Positions 51,259-60,291 are shown, counted from the stretch's first letter. The stretch: DNA of 64,000 bases from an uncultured Fibrobacter sp. (GCA_934699585.1 CAKUWY010000010.1:1-64000), one strand, 5' to 3'. Notes: generated from the sequence alone by a model not told the origin. Made by a program: numbers and translations.

Positions 51259-52671
51259 ATGGTCGGTGCGATACTCAATAAGTTCTATAGGCCGTCAAAA
51301 TTCAAGAAAAATGGCGACGTGAAGGATGTGCTGGTGGTGGCACTCCCCATGCTCCTGTCCATGTCTTTTGACACCTTCATGACCTTTATCGACCGCCTGT
51401 TCCTCTCCAAGCTGGGTCCTGCCGAGATGAACGCGGCCCTGGGAGCTGGCGCGGTGCAACTGGCGCTCACCATGTTCTTTACGGGGGCCATCAGTTACAC
51501 CACTGCCATGGTGGCCCAGCGTCTGGGGGCAAAACGCCATGGGGAATGTGCCAAGGTCTTTATGCAGGCCCTGTACGTGTCGCTGGTATGCGTACCCATT
51601 TTGTACCTGACCGTCCCTCTTGGGCATTTTATTTTCGGCATGGAAAATCTGGCTACAGACCAGCTGGAATACCAGAAGACCTACTTCGATATTTTGATGT
51701 TCGGCGGTATCATCAACCTGGTGCGGAACGTGGCGCCCTGTTTCTTTAGCGGTATCGGCGAGACGAAAATTGTGATGAAGGCTGCCTTTGTGGGCATGAT
51801 TGTGAATGTGGCTTGCAACTTTGTGTTGATATATGGTCTCGGTCCGATTCCTGCGCTGGGGGTGGCGGGGGCGGCCTATGGAACCCTTATCGGGAACTCG
51901 GTTTCAACCATTATTTTGTTTGCAAAGTTTTTCGGCAAGTTCTACAACAGCCGTTTTGGTACCCGTTCCTCTTTTGCTTTTAGCTGGCCCTTGACCCGAG
52001 AACTCTTGCAGCGGGGGATTCCGTCGGGAGTGGAGATGTTCTTGAACATGTCGGCGTTCCAGCTGTTGATTCTCATGTTCCACGCTCTTGGACCCGAACC
52101 CGCCACGGCGTCGTCGGTCATGTTCAACTGGGACATGGTGGCCTACGTTCCCCTGATGGGGTTGGAGGTCGCGTCCACAAGCCTTGTGGGCCGTTACGTG
52201 GGGGCGAAAAATGTCGCTGCCGCTACGCGATCTACTTACTCGGGGTTGCGCCTAGGGTGGGGCTATTCCTTGATTACCGGAGTGCTGTTCGTGTTTTTGC
52301 CGGGCGTGCTGACCGACATTTTCAGGCCCGACGTGGCCGAGGCTGCTGAAAGTGCCCTGGCCATCTTCGACTCGGCACGCCCCATGAGCATTTTCATGCT
52401 TAGGTTTGCCTCCCTGTATATTTTCGTGGAGGTCTTGCTGGTGATTTATGCAGGGGCTCTGCGTGGAGCAGGGGATACCTTATGGGTCATGTTTGCCAGC
52501 GCCATCATGAACTGGTGCGTGGCGGGGGCGCTCTACGTGGCGGCCTACGTATTCCACCTGCCGGCCCATTACGCCTGGATTGCGGTAGTGGCGGTCTACA
52601 GTACCGCGCCCATTATTTTCTGGCGTCGTTGGGAAGGTGGCCGCTGGCGTCGTCACCTGATGGATGCGTGA
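51259..52671 (+). CDS. MATE family efflux transporter
   Basis: 470 residues with about twelve transmembrane helices in two related halves. MatE hallmarks include LPMLLSMSFDTFMTFIDRLF, GAISYTTAMVAQRLGA and VEVLLVIYAGALRGAGDT. It exports organic cations or drugs using Na or H gradients. The ATG at 51259 is taken because TATATT (51242-51247) covers an earlier TTG; only eleven bases separate box and start. Divergent from ffh. Confidence 0.9.
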   Translation: MVGAILNKFYRPSKFKKNGDVKDVLVVALPMLLSMSFDTFMTFIDRLFLSKLGPAEMNAALGAGAVQLALTMFFTGAISYTTAMVAQRLGAKRHGECAKVFMQALYVSLVCVPILYLTVPLGHFIFGMENLATDQLEYQKTYFDILMFGGIINLVRNVAPCFFSGIGETKIVMKAAFVGMIVNVACNFVLIYGLGPIPALGVAGAAYGTLIGNSVSTIILFAKFFGKFYNSRFGTRSSFAFSWPLTRELLQRGIPSGVEMFLNMSAFQLLILMFHALGPEPATASSVMFNWDMVAYVPLMGLEVASTSLVGRYVGAKNVAAATRSTYSGLRLGWGYSLITGVLFVFLPGVLTDIFRPDVAEAAESALAIFDSARPMSIFMLRFASLYIFVEVLLVIYAGALRGAGDTLWVMFASAIMNWCVAGALYVAAYVFHLPAHYAWIAVVAVYSTAPIIFWRRWEGGRWRRHLMDA

Positions 52672-52689
52672 TTCTCGCACCCTTCCGGG

Positions 52690-52727
52690 TTCATCCTGGA
52701 CCCTATCTCCCCAAAGAGGATAACTCC
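52690..52727 (+). repeat. Degenerate family A repeat
   Basis: TTCATCCTGGACCCTATC then AAGAGGATAACTCC; arms recognisable but diverged. A separate perfect hairpin GGACAT-aa-ATGTCC follows at 52733-52746. Confidence 0.5.
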
Positions 52728-52785
52728 ACTAGGGACATAAATGTCCAAGTGTCGTATAGGTCGTGTTTCGCACTGACAGAAGGAC

Positions 52786-52821
52786 GTCATCCTGGAGCAT
52801 CCGCAGGATGCGATAGGATCC
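52786..52821 (+). repeat. Family A interspersed repeat unit
   Basis: GTCATCCTGGA, hairpin GCATCC-gca-GGATGC (52797-52811), GATAGGATCC. It stands directly before the promoter of the first tandem FISUMP gene. Confidence 0.9.
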
Positions 52822-52844
52822 ATCCCGTTTTTTAGTCACCGCAT

Positions 52845-52873
52845 TTGCATTTTCGAAAGCTTTTATATAGATT
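52845..52873 (+). promoter_or_regulatory. Promoter of FISUMP gene 1
   Basis: TTGCAT (52845-52850), 17-base spacer, TAGATT (52868-52873) within TTATATAGATT. The preceding TTTTTTAGTC and this layout are conserved at all three tandem FISUMP genes. Confidence 0.75.
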
Positions 52874-52907
52874 AAATGACATAAACTTCCTTCAAAGAGG
52901 GGTGGAT

Positions 52908-53729
52908 ATGCGGAAACTATATCCTGGATTTTCTTTTGCCGCTATGACGGTGCTTATGGCTTGCAGTAGCGATTCGGGAACCGAAGTGAATAGCGAACTT
53001 CCGCCAAATTTCTCAAAGCCTTCCCCGGAATCGGCCAATGAGTATGATCCATCTTCCAGTAGCGTAGTGTCTGATGGACCCTTTGCCCAAAATGCATCTG
53101 TTGCCACGGGAACGCTGGTTGATGAGCGTGATGGACGGACCTACAAGACCGTCAAGATTGGTGACCAGGTGTGGATGGCGGAGAACCTGAACTACAAAGT
53201 GGAGAATAGTTTCTGCTACGAAGAAGAGGACTCCAACTGCGCCAAGTACGGTCAGCTGTATCTGTGGAGTGTTGCTATGGACAGTGCAGGAATCTTCGAA
53301 GGAAATTCAGCTAACGGATGCGGTTTTGGTACGGAATGTTATGCTTCCCGTGGAATCGTACGGGGTGTATGTCCTGCAGGTTGGCACCTACCCAGCAAGG
53401 GGGAATTCGAAACCTTATTTAAGGTTGTTGGTGGCAAGGATGTTGCAGGCACCAAGTTGGCGTCTGCTAGTGGGTGGAATGATTTTAACAATCATAGTCT
53501 AAATGGTACGGATGACTATTCTTTCTCGGCGCTCCCCGGTGGTTATTGGTACATCAAAGAGGATTATAGCGATGCTGGTTTCTTGAACGGTGGCTACGTC
53601 GCTGCCTTTTGGAGCTCTACCGAGCAAAATAACGGTGTTGTGTATGGAGTGTATTTGATAGGCGACTATGTGATTTTACATGACTGGTATAAGCACAACG
53701 GGCTTTCAGTTCGTTGCATTAGGGACTAG
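52908..53729 (+). CDS. FISUMP-domain lipoprotein 1
   Basis: 273 residues from the ATG at 52908 (GAGGGGTGG upstream). Signal peptide with lipobox LMAC (Cys20). After a short Ser/Asn-rich linker the FISUMP domain (about 65-273) starts DERDGRTYKTVKIGDQVWMA and contains GVCPAGWHLPSKGE, DDYSFSALPGG and the end GLSVRCIRD, with conserved Cys residues. It should be a lipid-anchored surface protein. First of three tandem copies. Confidence 0.85.
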   Translation: MRKLYPGFSFAAMTVLMACSSDSGTEVNSELPPNFSKPSPESANEYDPSSSSVVSDGPFAQNASVATGTLVDERDGRTYKTVKIGDQVWMAENLNYKVENSFCYEEEDSNCAKYGQLYLWSVAMDSAGIFEGNSANGCGFGTECYASRGIVRGVCPAGWHLPSKGEFETLFKVVGGKDVAGTKLASASGWNDFNNHSLNGTDDYSFSALPGGYWYIKEDYSDAGFLNGGYVAAFWSSTEQNNGVVYGVYLIGDYVILHDWYKHNGLSVRCIRD

Positions 53730-53740
53730 GTATTAGGAAC

Positions 53741-53781
53741 GTCCTCCTGGAGCCCTGAACTTGTTTCAGGCCGATAGAATC
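53741..53781 (+). repeat. Family A-like repeat unit
   Basis: GTCCTCCTGGAG, hairpin CCTGAA-cttgt-TTCAGG (53754-53770), then CCGATAGAATC; diverged arms. It stands before the promoter of FISUMP gene 2. Confidence 0.75.
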
Positions 53782-53806
53782 TATGCCTATTTTTTAGTCC
53801 TTGCAT

Positions 53807-53835
53807 TTGTATTCCTGAAATTTTTTATATAGATT
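53807..53835 (+). promoter_or_regulatory. Promoter of FISUMP gene 2
   Basis: TTGTAT (53807-53812), 17-base spacer, TAGATT (53830-53835) within TTATATAGATT. Confidence 0.7.
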
Positions 53836-53868
53836 GAGCAATAGAAAATACCTTAATGTGGGATAAAT

Positions 53869-54791
53869 ATGCGGAAACTGTGTTTTGGGCTTTCTTTTGT
53901 AGCCATGATGATGCTTATTGCCTGTGGTGATGACAGCGGTTCGAGTGCTAACGACTTAGGCGAATCTTCAAGTTCCAGGTAAGCCCCTTCCAGCAGTTCT
54001 GAAAATGCAGGTTCCAGCGAATCTGGTGGTTCGAACTCTAGCAGTTCTGAAGAATCCTCTTCTAGCAGCGAAGAAATGTCCAGTAGTTCCATATCATCGT
54101 CTTCTAGCGATGGCAGTATCTACGATGCTTCTGCCAACACGCTTACGGACCTTCGTGACGGTCAGGTTTACAGGACTACCACCATCGAAATTAATGACGC
54201 AGGACGCGGAATAGACTATTCCGAAGTGTGGATGGCCGAAAATCTGAACTTTGAGACGGAAAACAGCTGGTGTGGTGGTGGAATCGGAACTACAGAAGGC
54301 GATTGTTCTGTTTACGGTCGTCTATATATGTGGCTGCATCGGTTGGAAAAACCGAGTATGAATGCGGGTTTCCCCATAAATGCGATCTAGGTGATGGTAA
54401 AATCCGTGGCGTGTGCCCCAGGGGGTGGCATCTGCCGAGTATGGCAGAATGGGAGGAGTTGGTTGTTGCTGTTGACGGCTCCATTACGGAATATGATAAC
54501 ATTGAAAATACTGCAGGTGTTAAGCTCATGTCCTCTAGTGGTTGGGAAGATGAAATTGGCAATACATATAATGGTACGGATGCTTATTCTTTCTCAGCTC
54601 TCCCTGCCGGCGTTAGAAGCTACGAAGGGAATTACAACCTCGCGGGCTTGGCTACTTACCTCTGGAGTTCTACGGAGGCCGGTAGTGAAAACGCGTACTG
54701 CGTGTTCTTGTTCTTCGGCAGTGATTATATGGACCAGTACGATGCCAGTAAGGGCGATGAAGCTTTCTCTGTCCGTTGCCTTAAGGATTAG
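53869..54791 (+). pseudogene. FISUMP-domain lipoprotein 2, broken by a stop and a frameshift
   Basis: The frame starts MRKLCFGLSFVAMMMLIACGD (lipobox intact) and stops at codon 38 (TAA, 53980-53982) inside the serine linker. The same frame then continues (SSSSENAGSS, DLRDGQVYRTTTIE, VWMAENLNF) to about 54333, where one base is missing after TGG: comparison with the paralogs expects YMWAAS but the frame reads YMWLHR. The other frame carries the rest (GVCPRGWHLPSMAEWEE to FSVRCLKD). Promoter and ends are intact, so decay looks recent. A sequencing error could explain one lesion, hardly both. Confidence 0.85.
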
Positions 54792-54826
54792 GGAATAGAA
54801 TCCAGTCCAGTTTTTAGTCCCTGCAT

Positions 54827-54855
54827 TTGCATTTCCAAAAACAATTATATAGATT
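54827..54855 (+). promoter_or_regulatory. Promoter of FISUMP gene 3
   Basis: TTGCAT (54827-54832), 17-base spacer, TAGATT (54850-54855) within TTATATAGATT. Confidence 0.75.
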
Positions 54856-54888
54856 AAACGCAGGGAATTTTCCTAAAAAAGAGTGTAT

Positions 54889-55554
54889 ATGCGTAAACTG
54901 TATCTTGGGCTTACATTTATCGCTATGGCGGCATTTGTTGCTTGTGGCGACAGTAACTCCGCTGAGGGTGCTGATAATAACGAATCCTCTTTTGATGATG
55001 AAAAAGCTGTTGTCACAGGGTCGTTGATTGATGAACGTGACGGACAGACCTACAAGACGGTCAAGATTGGAAATCAGGTGTGGATGGCAGAGAACCTGAA
55101 CTATCGCTACCTTGGGCCTACTGCTGACTTGGACTCATCCAGTTTCTGTTACGATGATGACCCTGCCTATTGCGAAACATATGGTCGCCTGTACACTTGG
55201 AATGCGTCGCTAGAGGTGTGTCCCGCAGGTTGGCACTTGCCTGATACATCGGAATGGGCCGCCCTTGTGAAGGTTGTCGGTGATATTGCAGGAACAAAGC
55301 TGAAGGCCATTAGTGGTTGGCATTGGTTGGATTATGATGGAGGCAATGGTACAGATGCCTATTCCTTTTCAGCGCTTCCTGCTGGTTTTAGGTACCATGA
55401 TGGGGGGTATAGCAATGAGGGATACAATGCTGTCTTTTGGAGCTTTTCTGTTGAGGATGCGTATACTATGATTCTGTATTACGACACTTACGAAGTAGTT
55501 CTGCGCAACGACAATTTGAATGGCGCCTACGCTGTCCGTTGCCTCAAGGACTAG
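54889..55554 (+). CDS. FISUMP-domain lipoprotein 3
   Basis: 221 residues from the ATG at 54889. Lipobox FVAC (Cys20), a short linker without serine runs, then a compact FISUMP domain (about 45-221): DERDGQTYKTVKIGNQVWMA, VCPAGWHLPDTSEW, DAYSFSALPAGF and the end YAVRCLKD. It lacks a segment present in copy 1 between LYTWNAS and VCPAG, so it is the shortest of the set. Confidence 0.84.
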   Translation: MRKLYLGLTFIAMAAFVACGDSNSAEGADNNESSFDDEKAVVTGSLIDERDGQTYKTVKIGNQVWMAENLNYRYLGPTADLDSSSFCYDDDPAYCETYGRLYTWNASLEVCPAGWHLPDTSEWAALVKVVGDIAGTKLKAISGWHWLDYDGGNGTDAYSFSALPAGFRYHDGGYSNEGYNAVFWSFSVEDAYTMILYYDTYEVVLRNDNLNGAYAVRCLKD

Positions 55555-55565
55555 TAGCGCCAGGA

Positions 55566-55745
55566 TTAGTCCTGCTTTTTGTCGTCGTCCTGCTTCGGAA
55601 ACTTCCGCTCGATGAAGGTCTTGGCGAGCCAGGTGGCGCAGAGGACGCATAAAATGAAGGAGTAGAAGTCCAGCAGTTTCTTGGTCAGTGCCGTTTCGCT
55701 GATGGGGGCGCGGTCGATAGGGGTTTTTGTTCCGTTGTTTTCCAT
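55566..55745 (-). CDS. Small single-helix membrane protein
   Basis: 59 residues, MENNGTKTPIDRAPISETAL at the start, one transmembrane helix (about 24-42, LLDFYSFILCVLCATWLAK) and a charged tail ending KQDDDKKQD. AGGAGG stands seven bases before the ATG, which supports the call strongly. No family recognised. It lies downstream of the TrmH-type gene on the same strand. Confidence 0.7.
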   Translation of the reverse strand: MENNGTKTPIDRAPISETALTKKLLDFYSFILCVLCATWLAKTFIERKFPKQDDDKKQD

Positions 55746-55783
55746 ATGGTCCTCCTGCTGGAATTACCTTTTCAATATAACTA

Positions 55784-56530
55784 TTATCTGTTCCGTAGGC
55801 AGAACGCCATGATGGCAAAGGCCCCTGCCACGTTCATGCTGGCCTTGCGCCCTGCCATGGGGATTGTCACCTTCAGGGTGGCCTGTTCCATGAGTTCGGG
55901 GGCGATTCCCAGCTCCTCGTTCCCGAGGATGATAAGCCCCTTTTCGGGCCATTTCACTTCGGTAATGCTTGGGATGTCTTCGCCGGTTTCAAGCGCGATG
56001 ATTTCGTAGCCGTTTTCCCTGTGCCACTTGATACAGTCCATGGGGCTTTCCCAGCGCTTGATGGGAATCCATTCCTGACAGCCCCGGGCGGCACTTTTTA
56101 CCGTCACGTGGTCGGGGCCGCAGCTGTAGCCGCTCAGGTGGACTCCTTCGAGGCCGAAGCAGTCCGTGCTCCTGATGATGGAGCCTACGTTGAAGGCGCT
56201 CCGCAGGTTGTGCACCAGCACGGCGAAGGGGATGGGCTTCTCGTTTGGAGTTTCGCGGTCCCCCGGTTCCTGCTCCAGGTAAACATCCCGTTCGAACCCG
56301 AGGCCCGCCCGCGTGCGGAAGGTCTTGTACAGGTCAATCATCTGGGCCTGGTTCTTGCCCACTAGGCGTTCTCCTTCGGGCAGTTTCATCCAGCCGGCGT
56401 AGGTCTCGAATTCCCGCCTGGCGCGGGGCACATCGTCGCCCAGCTGCAAGATGATGACCCGCAGGAGTTCGGCCATGCGTTTGGCCTTGGACTTATCTTT
56501 CATGGCCAAAAATTTCGGTTCCGTGTACAT
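55784..56530 (-). CDS. TrmH/SpoU family RNA methyltransferase
   Basis: 248 residues from the ATG at 56530. The SPOUT knot motifs are present: VLVHNLRSAFNVGSIIRSTD (motif 1), LIILGNEELGI (motif 2) and VTIPMAGRKASMNVAGAFAI (motif 3). An N-terminal helical extension of about 90 residues precedes it. It probably methylates ribose in rRNA or tRNA; the target is unknown. TATCTT on the minus strand (56542-56537) lies six bases before the ATG (leaderless pattern); the frame start at 56536 is a TTG inside that box. Confidence 0.87.
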   Translation of the reverse strand: MYTEPKFLAMKDKSKAKRMAELLRVIILQLGDDVPRARREFETYAGWMKLPEGERLVGKNQAQMIDLYKTFRTRAGLGFERDVYLEQEPGDRETPNEKPIPFAVLVHNLRSAFNVGSIIRSTDCFGLEGVHLSGYSCGPDHVTVKSAARGCQEWIPIKRWESPMDCIKWHRENGYEIIALETGEDIPSITEVKWPEKGLIILGNEELGIAPELMEQATLKVTIPMAGRKASMNVAGAFAIMAFCLRNR

Positions 56531-56561
56531 GTCCAAAAGATAGTTTTTCGGTGGGGGCGTT

Positions 56562-56579
56562 GCGGGGGCGTGCCCCCGC
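56562..56579. other. GC-rich hairpin upstream of surE
   Basis: GCGGGGGC-gt-GCCCCCGC is a perfect palindrome between the divergent TrmH-type and surE genes. A second hairpin GGGGG-attttt-CCCCC is at 56622-56637. Confidence 0.7.
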
Positions 56580-56583
56580 TCAA

Positions 56584-56626
56584 GGGGGTGGTGAACAACA
56601 AGCGGAAGCGCGTGTGAACCAGGGGG
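56584..56626 (+). repeat. Family C interspersed repeat
   Basis: GGGGGTGGTGAACAACAAGC, then GGAAGCGCGTGTGAACCAG and GGGG. Both ends match the copy at 47327-47358 (minus strand); the middle differs. Confidence 0.6.
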
Positions 56627-56670
56627 ATTTTTCCCCCTTTTGTGGTAAAATTTGCTATCTTTTAGAGCGC

Positions 56671-57492
56671 ATGCAAGATACCCCGAAACCCCGCATTCTG
56701 ATTACCAACGACGACGGTGTTCAGAGCGAGAATATTTGTGCTTTGGCCCGCGCCCTTTCCCCCTACGGGGAGGTGTTCGTCTTTGCTCCGGAGCATGAGC
56801 AGAGCGGGGTTTCTCACGCCTTTACGGTGCGTCGCGGGCTTTCGTTGAAGGCGGTGGACCTGGGGGAGGCAGCAGGTTCTGCCAGGGCCTATTCCATGGA
56901 CGGGACGCCGGCCGATTGCGTGAAGTTTGCCCTGGGGCATTTCGCCCTGTACGGGCTATCTACCGAGGGGGCCGGTCCAGGACCTTTGGCAGGGGCCTTT
57001 GACGTGTGTTTTTCGGGAGTGAACGTGGGTGAGAATTCCGGGGTGTCGTCCCTTTATTCGGGGACGGTGGCCGGAGCCCGCGAATCTGCTCTTTGGGGGG
57101 TGCCGGGGATTGCCCTTTCACTCCGGGGGACAGGGGCGGAATTGTTGCAGACGGCGGCGGATTTTGCCGCGAAGGTGGTGAAGGAGCGTCTTTACGGGGA
57201 AATTCCCAAGGGCGTTTTCTGGAACGTGAATTTTCCAAAGGCTACCGTCGAAACCTTCAAGGGGTTTAGGGCAGCGAAGATGGCCGTTGGAATGTTTACG
57301 GACCACTACGGTCACGAGAATGGCCTGTGGCAGCTGGACGGTGAAAAGTTGTGGAACGAGCAGCCCGCGGATAGCGACGACTACCTGCTGGAACAGGGCT
57401 ATGCCACCGTCACGCCCCACCGCATAGACCAGACCGACGAAAAAAGTTTAGAAGTAATAAACGAGATGTTGGTGGAAACCACCAACCACTAA
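56671..57492 (+). CDS. surE: 5'-nucleotidase SurE
   Basis: 273 residues from the ATG at 56671. The metal-binding LITNDDGVQSENI (Asp pair), APEHEQSGVSH, and SGVNVGENSGVSSLYSGTVA are canonical for the SurE phosphatase, which dephosphorylates nucleoside 5'-monophosphates. TATCTT (56656-56661) is nine bases before the ATG and no ribosome binding site is present; an in-frame start at 56551 would read repeat DNA. gyrA begins 12 bases after the stop. Confidence 0.94.
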   Translation: MQDTPKPRILITNDDGVQSENICALARALSPYGEVFVFAPEHEQSGVSHAFTVRRGLSLKAVDLGEAAGSARAYSMDGTPADCVKFALGHFALYGLSTEGAGPGPLAGAFDVCFSGVNVGENSGVSSLYSGTVAGARESALWGVPGIALSLRGTGAELLQTAADFAAKVVKERLYGEIPKGVFWNVNFPKATVETFKGFRAAKMAVGMFTDHYGHENGLWQLDGEKLWNEQPADSDDYLLEQGYATVTPHRIDQTDEKSLEVINEMLVETTNH

Positions 57493-57504
57493 GAGGAAGA
57501 TCGA

Positions 57505-60168
57505 ATGTCAGAAGAATTGGTACCAGGAACGCAGTTCAAGAGCCTGATTGAACAGGATATGCAGGATTGCTACTTGCGCTACTCCATGAGCGTGATTGTG
57601 GCCCGTGCCTTGCCCGACGCTCGTGACGGTTTCAAGCCTGTGCATCGCCGCGTCATGTTCAGCATGCACAAGCTGGGCGTGGTTCCCAACAAGGCGACGG
57701 TCAAGAGCGCCCGTATCGTGGGTGACGTGATCGGTAAGTACCACCCCCATGGCGACTCCGCCGTGTACGAGACTTTGGTGCGTATGGCCCAGGATTTCTC
57801 CCTGCGCTACCCGCTGGTGTTCGGTCAGGGTAACTTCGGTTCTATTGACGGTGACGGCGCTGCCGCCATGCGTTACACCGAAGCCAAGATGAACAACCTG
57901 GGCGCCCTGATGCTGGAGGACCTGGAAAAGGACACCGTGGACATGGGACCCAACTACGACGAGTCCCTGGAAGAGCCGCTGGTGCTACCCTCTGCGCTCC
58001 CCAACATGCTGGTGAACGGTACCACGGGCATTGCCGTGGGTATGGCCACCTCCATGGCTCCCCACAACCTGCGTGAAATCGCGAACGCCATCCACGCGGT
58101 GGCCATGAACCCCGAGATTCCCGACGAGGACCTGCTGCAGCTGGTGACGGGTCCGGACTTCCCTACGGGGGCAGTGATTTGTGGACGTGCGGGTATCCGT
58201 GACGCCTACCTGACAGGGCACGGCCGTGTGCGTGTGCGCGCCCGTACCGAGGTGGAAACCGACAGCAAGGGCAAGCCCCGCATTCTGGTGACCGAGATTC
58301 CCTACATGGTGAACAAGGCGGAACTTTGCAAGAAGATTGCGGAACTGGTCCGCGAAAAGCGTGTGGACGGCATTACCGACATCCGCGACGAATCCAACCG
58401 CGAAGGCATGCGGATTGTGATTGAACTTCGTCGTGATGCCGTTGCCGAAGTGGTGTTGAACAACCTGTACAAGAACACCCAGCTGCAGACCACCTTCAGC
58501 ATCTACAACCTGGCCTTGGTGAACAACCTGCCCAAGCTTTTGACCCTCAAGGAACTGATTCAGGTCTATGTGGATCACCGCATGGACGTGATTACCCGCG
58601 CCACCCAGTTCGACCTGAAGAAGGCGGAAGCCCGCCTCCACATTATCGAAGGACTCCGCATAGCCACCCAGAATATCGACGAGGTGGTGCAGATTATCAA
58701 GAACAGCAAGACTACGGAGTTGGCGAAGCAGAACCTGCAGGCCCGCTTCAACCTGGACGATGTCCAGTCCCAGGCTATCGTGGATATGCGTCTTGCCCAG
58801 CTCACCGGCCTGAACTTGGAAAAGTTGGAAGCGGAATACAACGAGCTTATCGCCACCGTGGCCGACCTGAAGGACATTCTCGCCAAGCGGGAACGCCGTA
58901 TCGCCATCGTGCTGGAAAAGCTGGATGCCGTGGTGGCCAAGTTCGGCGACGAACGCCGCACCAGCATCGAAGACTCTGTAGATGACCTGGACTACGAAGA
59001 CCTGATTGCCGAAGAGGAACAGGTGATTACCTTGAGCAAGGAAGGCTACATCAAGCGCCTGCCCATTGACACCTTCAAGGCCCAGAACCGCGGCGGCAAG
59101 GGAATTATCGGTGCGACCCTCAAGGACGAGGACAACGTGGATCAGATTTTCACGGCCAGCACCCACAGCTACCTGCTGGTGTTCACCAACAAGGGCCGTG
59201 CCTACTGGACCAAGGTCTACCGCCTGCCCGAAGGCACCCGCAACGGCAAGGGCCGCCCCATCATCAACTTCGTGGGACTTACCGAAGGCGAAAAGGTACA
59301 GGCCATTGTGCCGGTGCGCAAGTTCGGCGGGTTCTTCTGCCTGGTGTTTGCCACCAAGAAGGGCATCATCAACAAGATGGACCTGACCCTGTTCAGCCGC
59401 CCCCGCAAGGCCGGCGTGAACGCCATCCGCCTGGACGAAGACGACGAACTGGTGAAGGTGCAGCTGGTGGGCATGACCGAAGAGGAATACAAGGCTTCGC
59501 TGAATGCAAACGACGCTGACGATGCCGTTGAACAGGCCGCCGAGGCCGTCGATGCATCCGAAGCAGGCGAGGTTGCCGAAGGGGAGGACGGTTCCGAAGA
59601 TGCTGAAGGTCGCCCGATCCCGAAGGACCTGCTGATGCTTGCCACCCGAAACGGCCAGGCCCTGACGTTCCCCATTACCTGCTTCCGCCCCATGGGCCGT
59701 GGAACCCACGGCGTGCGCGGTATCAAGCTTGCCGAAGGCGACGAGGTGATTTCGCTCCTGTGGCTCAAGGCGGGCAACAAGGTGCTGACCATTACCGAAA
59801 ACGGTTTCGGTAAGCGCAGTGAGCCGGGTACCTACCGCATTACCCGTCGTGGCGGCAAGGGCGTTATCAACCTGAAGGTCACCGACAAGATCGGTCCTGC
59901 CGTGTTCGTGGAAAGCGTTGCCGACGACTACGACCTGATTATCACCAGCCGCGAAGGCCAGGTGATCCGCATCAAGGCCGCCGACATCCGCCTCACGGGC
60001 CGCAATGCCCAGGGCGTGAAGGCCATCAGCCTCCGCGAAGGCGATGTGGTTCAGGATGCCACCGCGCTTCCCAGCGTGGAAGACATCGAGCAGGACAGCG
60101 CCGAGGCCAAGGAGACCTTTGACCACGTGGAAGGTGTTCAGGTAGAAGACGACTCTTCGGAGGAATAG
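57505..60168 (+). CDS. gyrA: DNA gyrase subunit A
   Basis: 887 residues. The winged helix and catalytic Tyr (AAAMRYTEAKMN) and the quinolone-determining segment HPHGDSAVYETLVRMAQ (Ser at the usual position) are intact. The C-terminal beta-pinwheel has the GyrA box as QNRGGKG, supporting gyrase over topoisomerase IV. An acidic insert (about 655-700, rich in Glu/Ala/Asp) splits the pinwheel and the tail is acidic. AAGAGGAAGATCGA precedes the ATG. gyrB is not in the window. Confidence 0.95.
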   Translation: MSEELVPGTQFKSLIEQDMQDCYLRYSMSVIVARALPDARDGFKPVHRRVMFSMHKLGVVPNKATVKSARIVGDVIGKYHPHGDSAVYETLVRMAQDFSLRYPLVFGQGNFGSIDGDGAAAMRYTEAKMNNLGALMLEDLEKDTVDMGPNYDESLEEPLVLPSALPNMLVNGTTGIAVGMATSMAPHNLREIANAIHAVAMNPEIPDEDLLQLVTGPDFPTGAVICGRAGIRDAYLTGHGRVRVRARTEVETDSKGKPRILVTEIPYMVNKAELCKKIAELVREKRVDGITDIRDESNREGMRIVIELRRDAVAEVVLNNLYKNTQLQTTFSIYNLALVNNLPKLLTLKELIQVYVDHRMDVITRATQFDLKKAEARLHIIEGLRIATQNIDEVVQIIKNSKTTELAKQNLQARFNLDDVQSQAIVDMRLAQLTGLNLEKLEAEYNELIATVADLKDILAKRERRIAIVLEKLDAVVAKFGDERRTSIEDSVDDLDYEDLIAEEEQVITLSKEGYIKRLPIDTFKAQNRGGKGIIGATLKDEDNVDQIFTASTHSYLLVFTNKGRAYWTKVYRLPEGTRNGKGRPIINFVGLTEGEKVQAIVPVRKFGGFFCLVFATKKGIINKMDLTLFSRPRKAGVNAIRLDEDDELVKVQLVGMTEEEYKASLNANDADDAVEQAAEAVDASEAGEVAEGEDGSEDAEGRPIPKDLLMLATRNGQALTFPITCFRPMGRGTHGVRGIKLAEGDEVISLLWLKAGNKVLTITENGFGKRSEPGTYRITRRGGKGVINLKVTDKIGPAVFVESVADDYDLIITSREGQVIRIKAADIRLTGRNAQGVKAISLREGDVVQDATALPSVEDIEQDSAEAKETFDHVEGVQVEDDSSEE

Positions 60169-60177
60169 ATTTTACAA

Positions 60178-60251
60178 AAAAAAACGCGAAAATCGCTTTT
60201 GGTTACACTTTTTATACAAAGTTCCCGGTGACAATCGGGAACTTTTTGTAT
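60178..60251 (+). terminator. Terminator region of gyrA, two hairpins
   Basis: First AAAAcGCGA-aaa-TCGCTTTT (about 60181-60200), then ATACAAAGTTCCCG (60214-60227) with CGGGAACTTTTTGTAT (60236-60251). The second is a strong terminator with T5. A TATATT box for the xylanase gene lies just after, at 60257-60262. Confidence 0.85.
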
Positions 60252-60291
60252 AGTTTTATATTGGATTTGGCTCTTACAAAGGAGTTCAATT

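Noticed and set aside
57985..60126. 713-codon open frame antisense to gyrA
   Set aside because: Same reasoning: shadow of a highly biased gene, no independent features.
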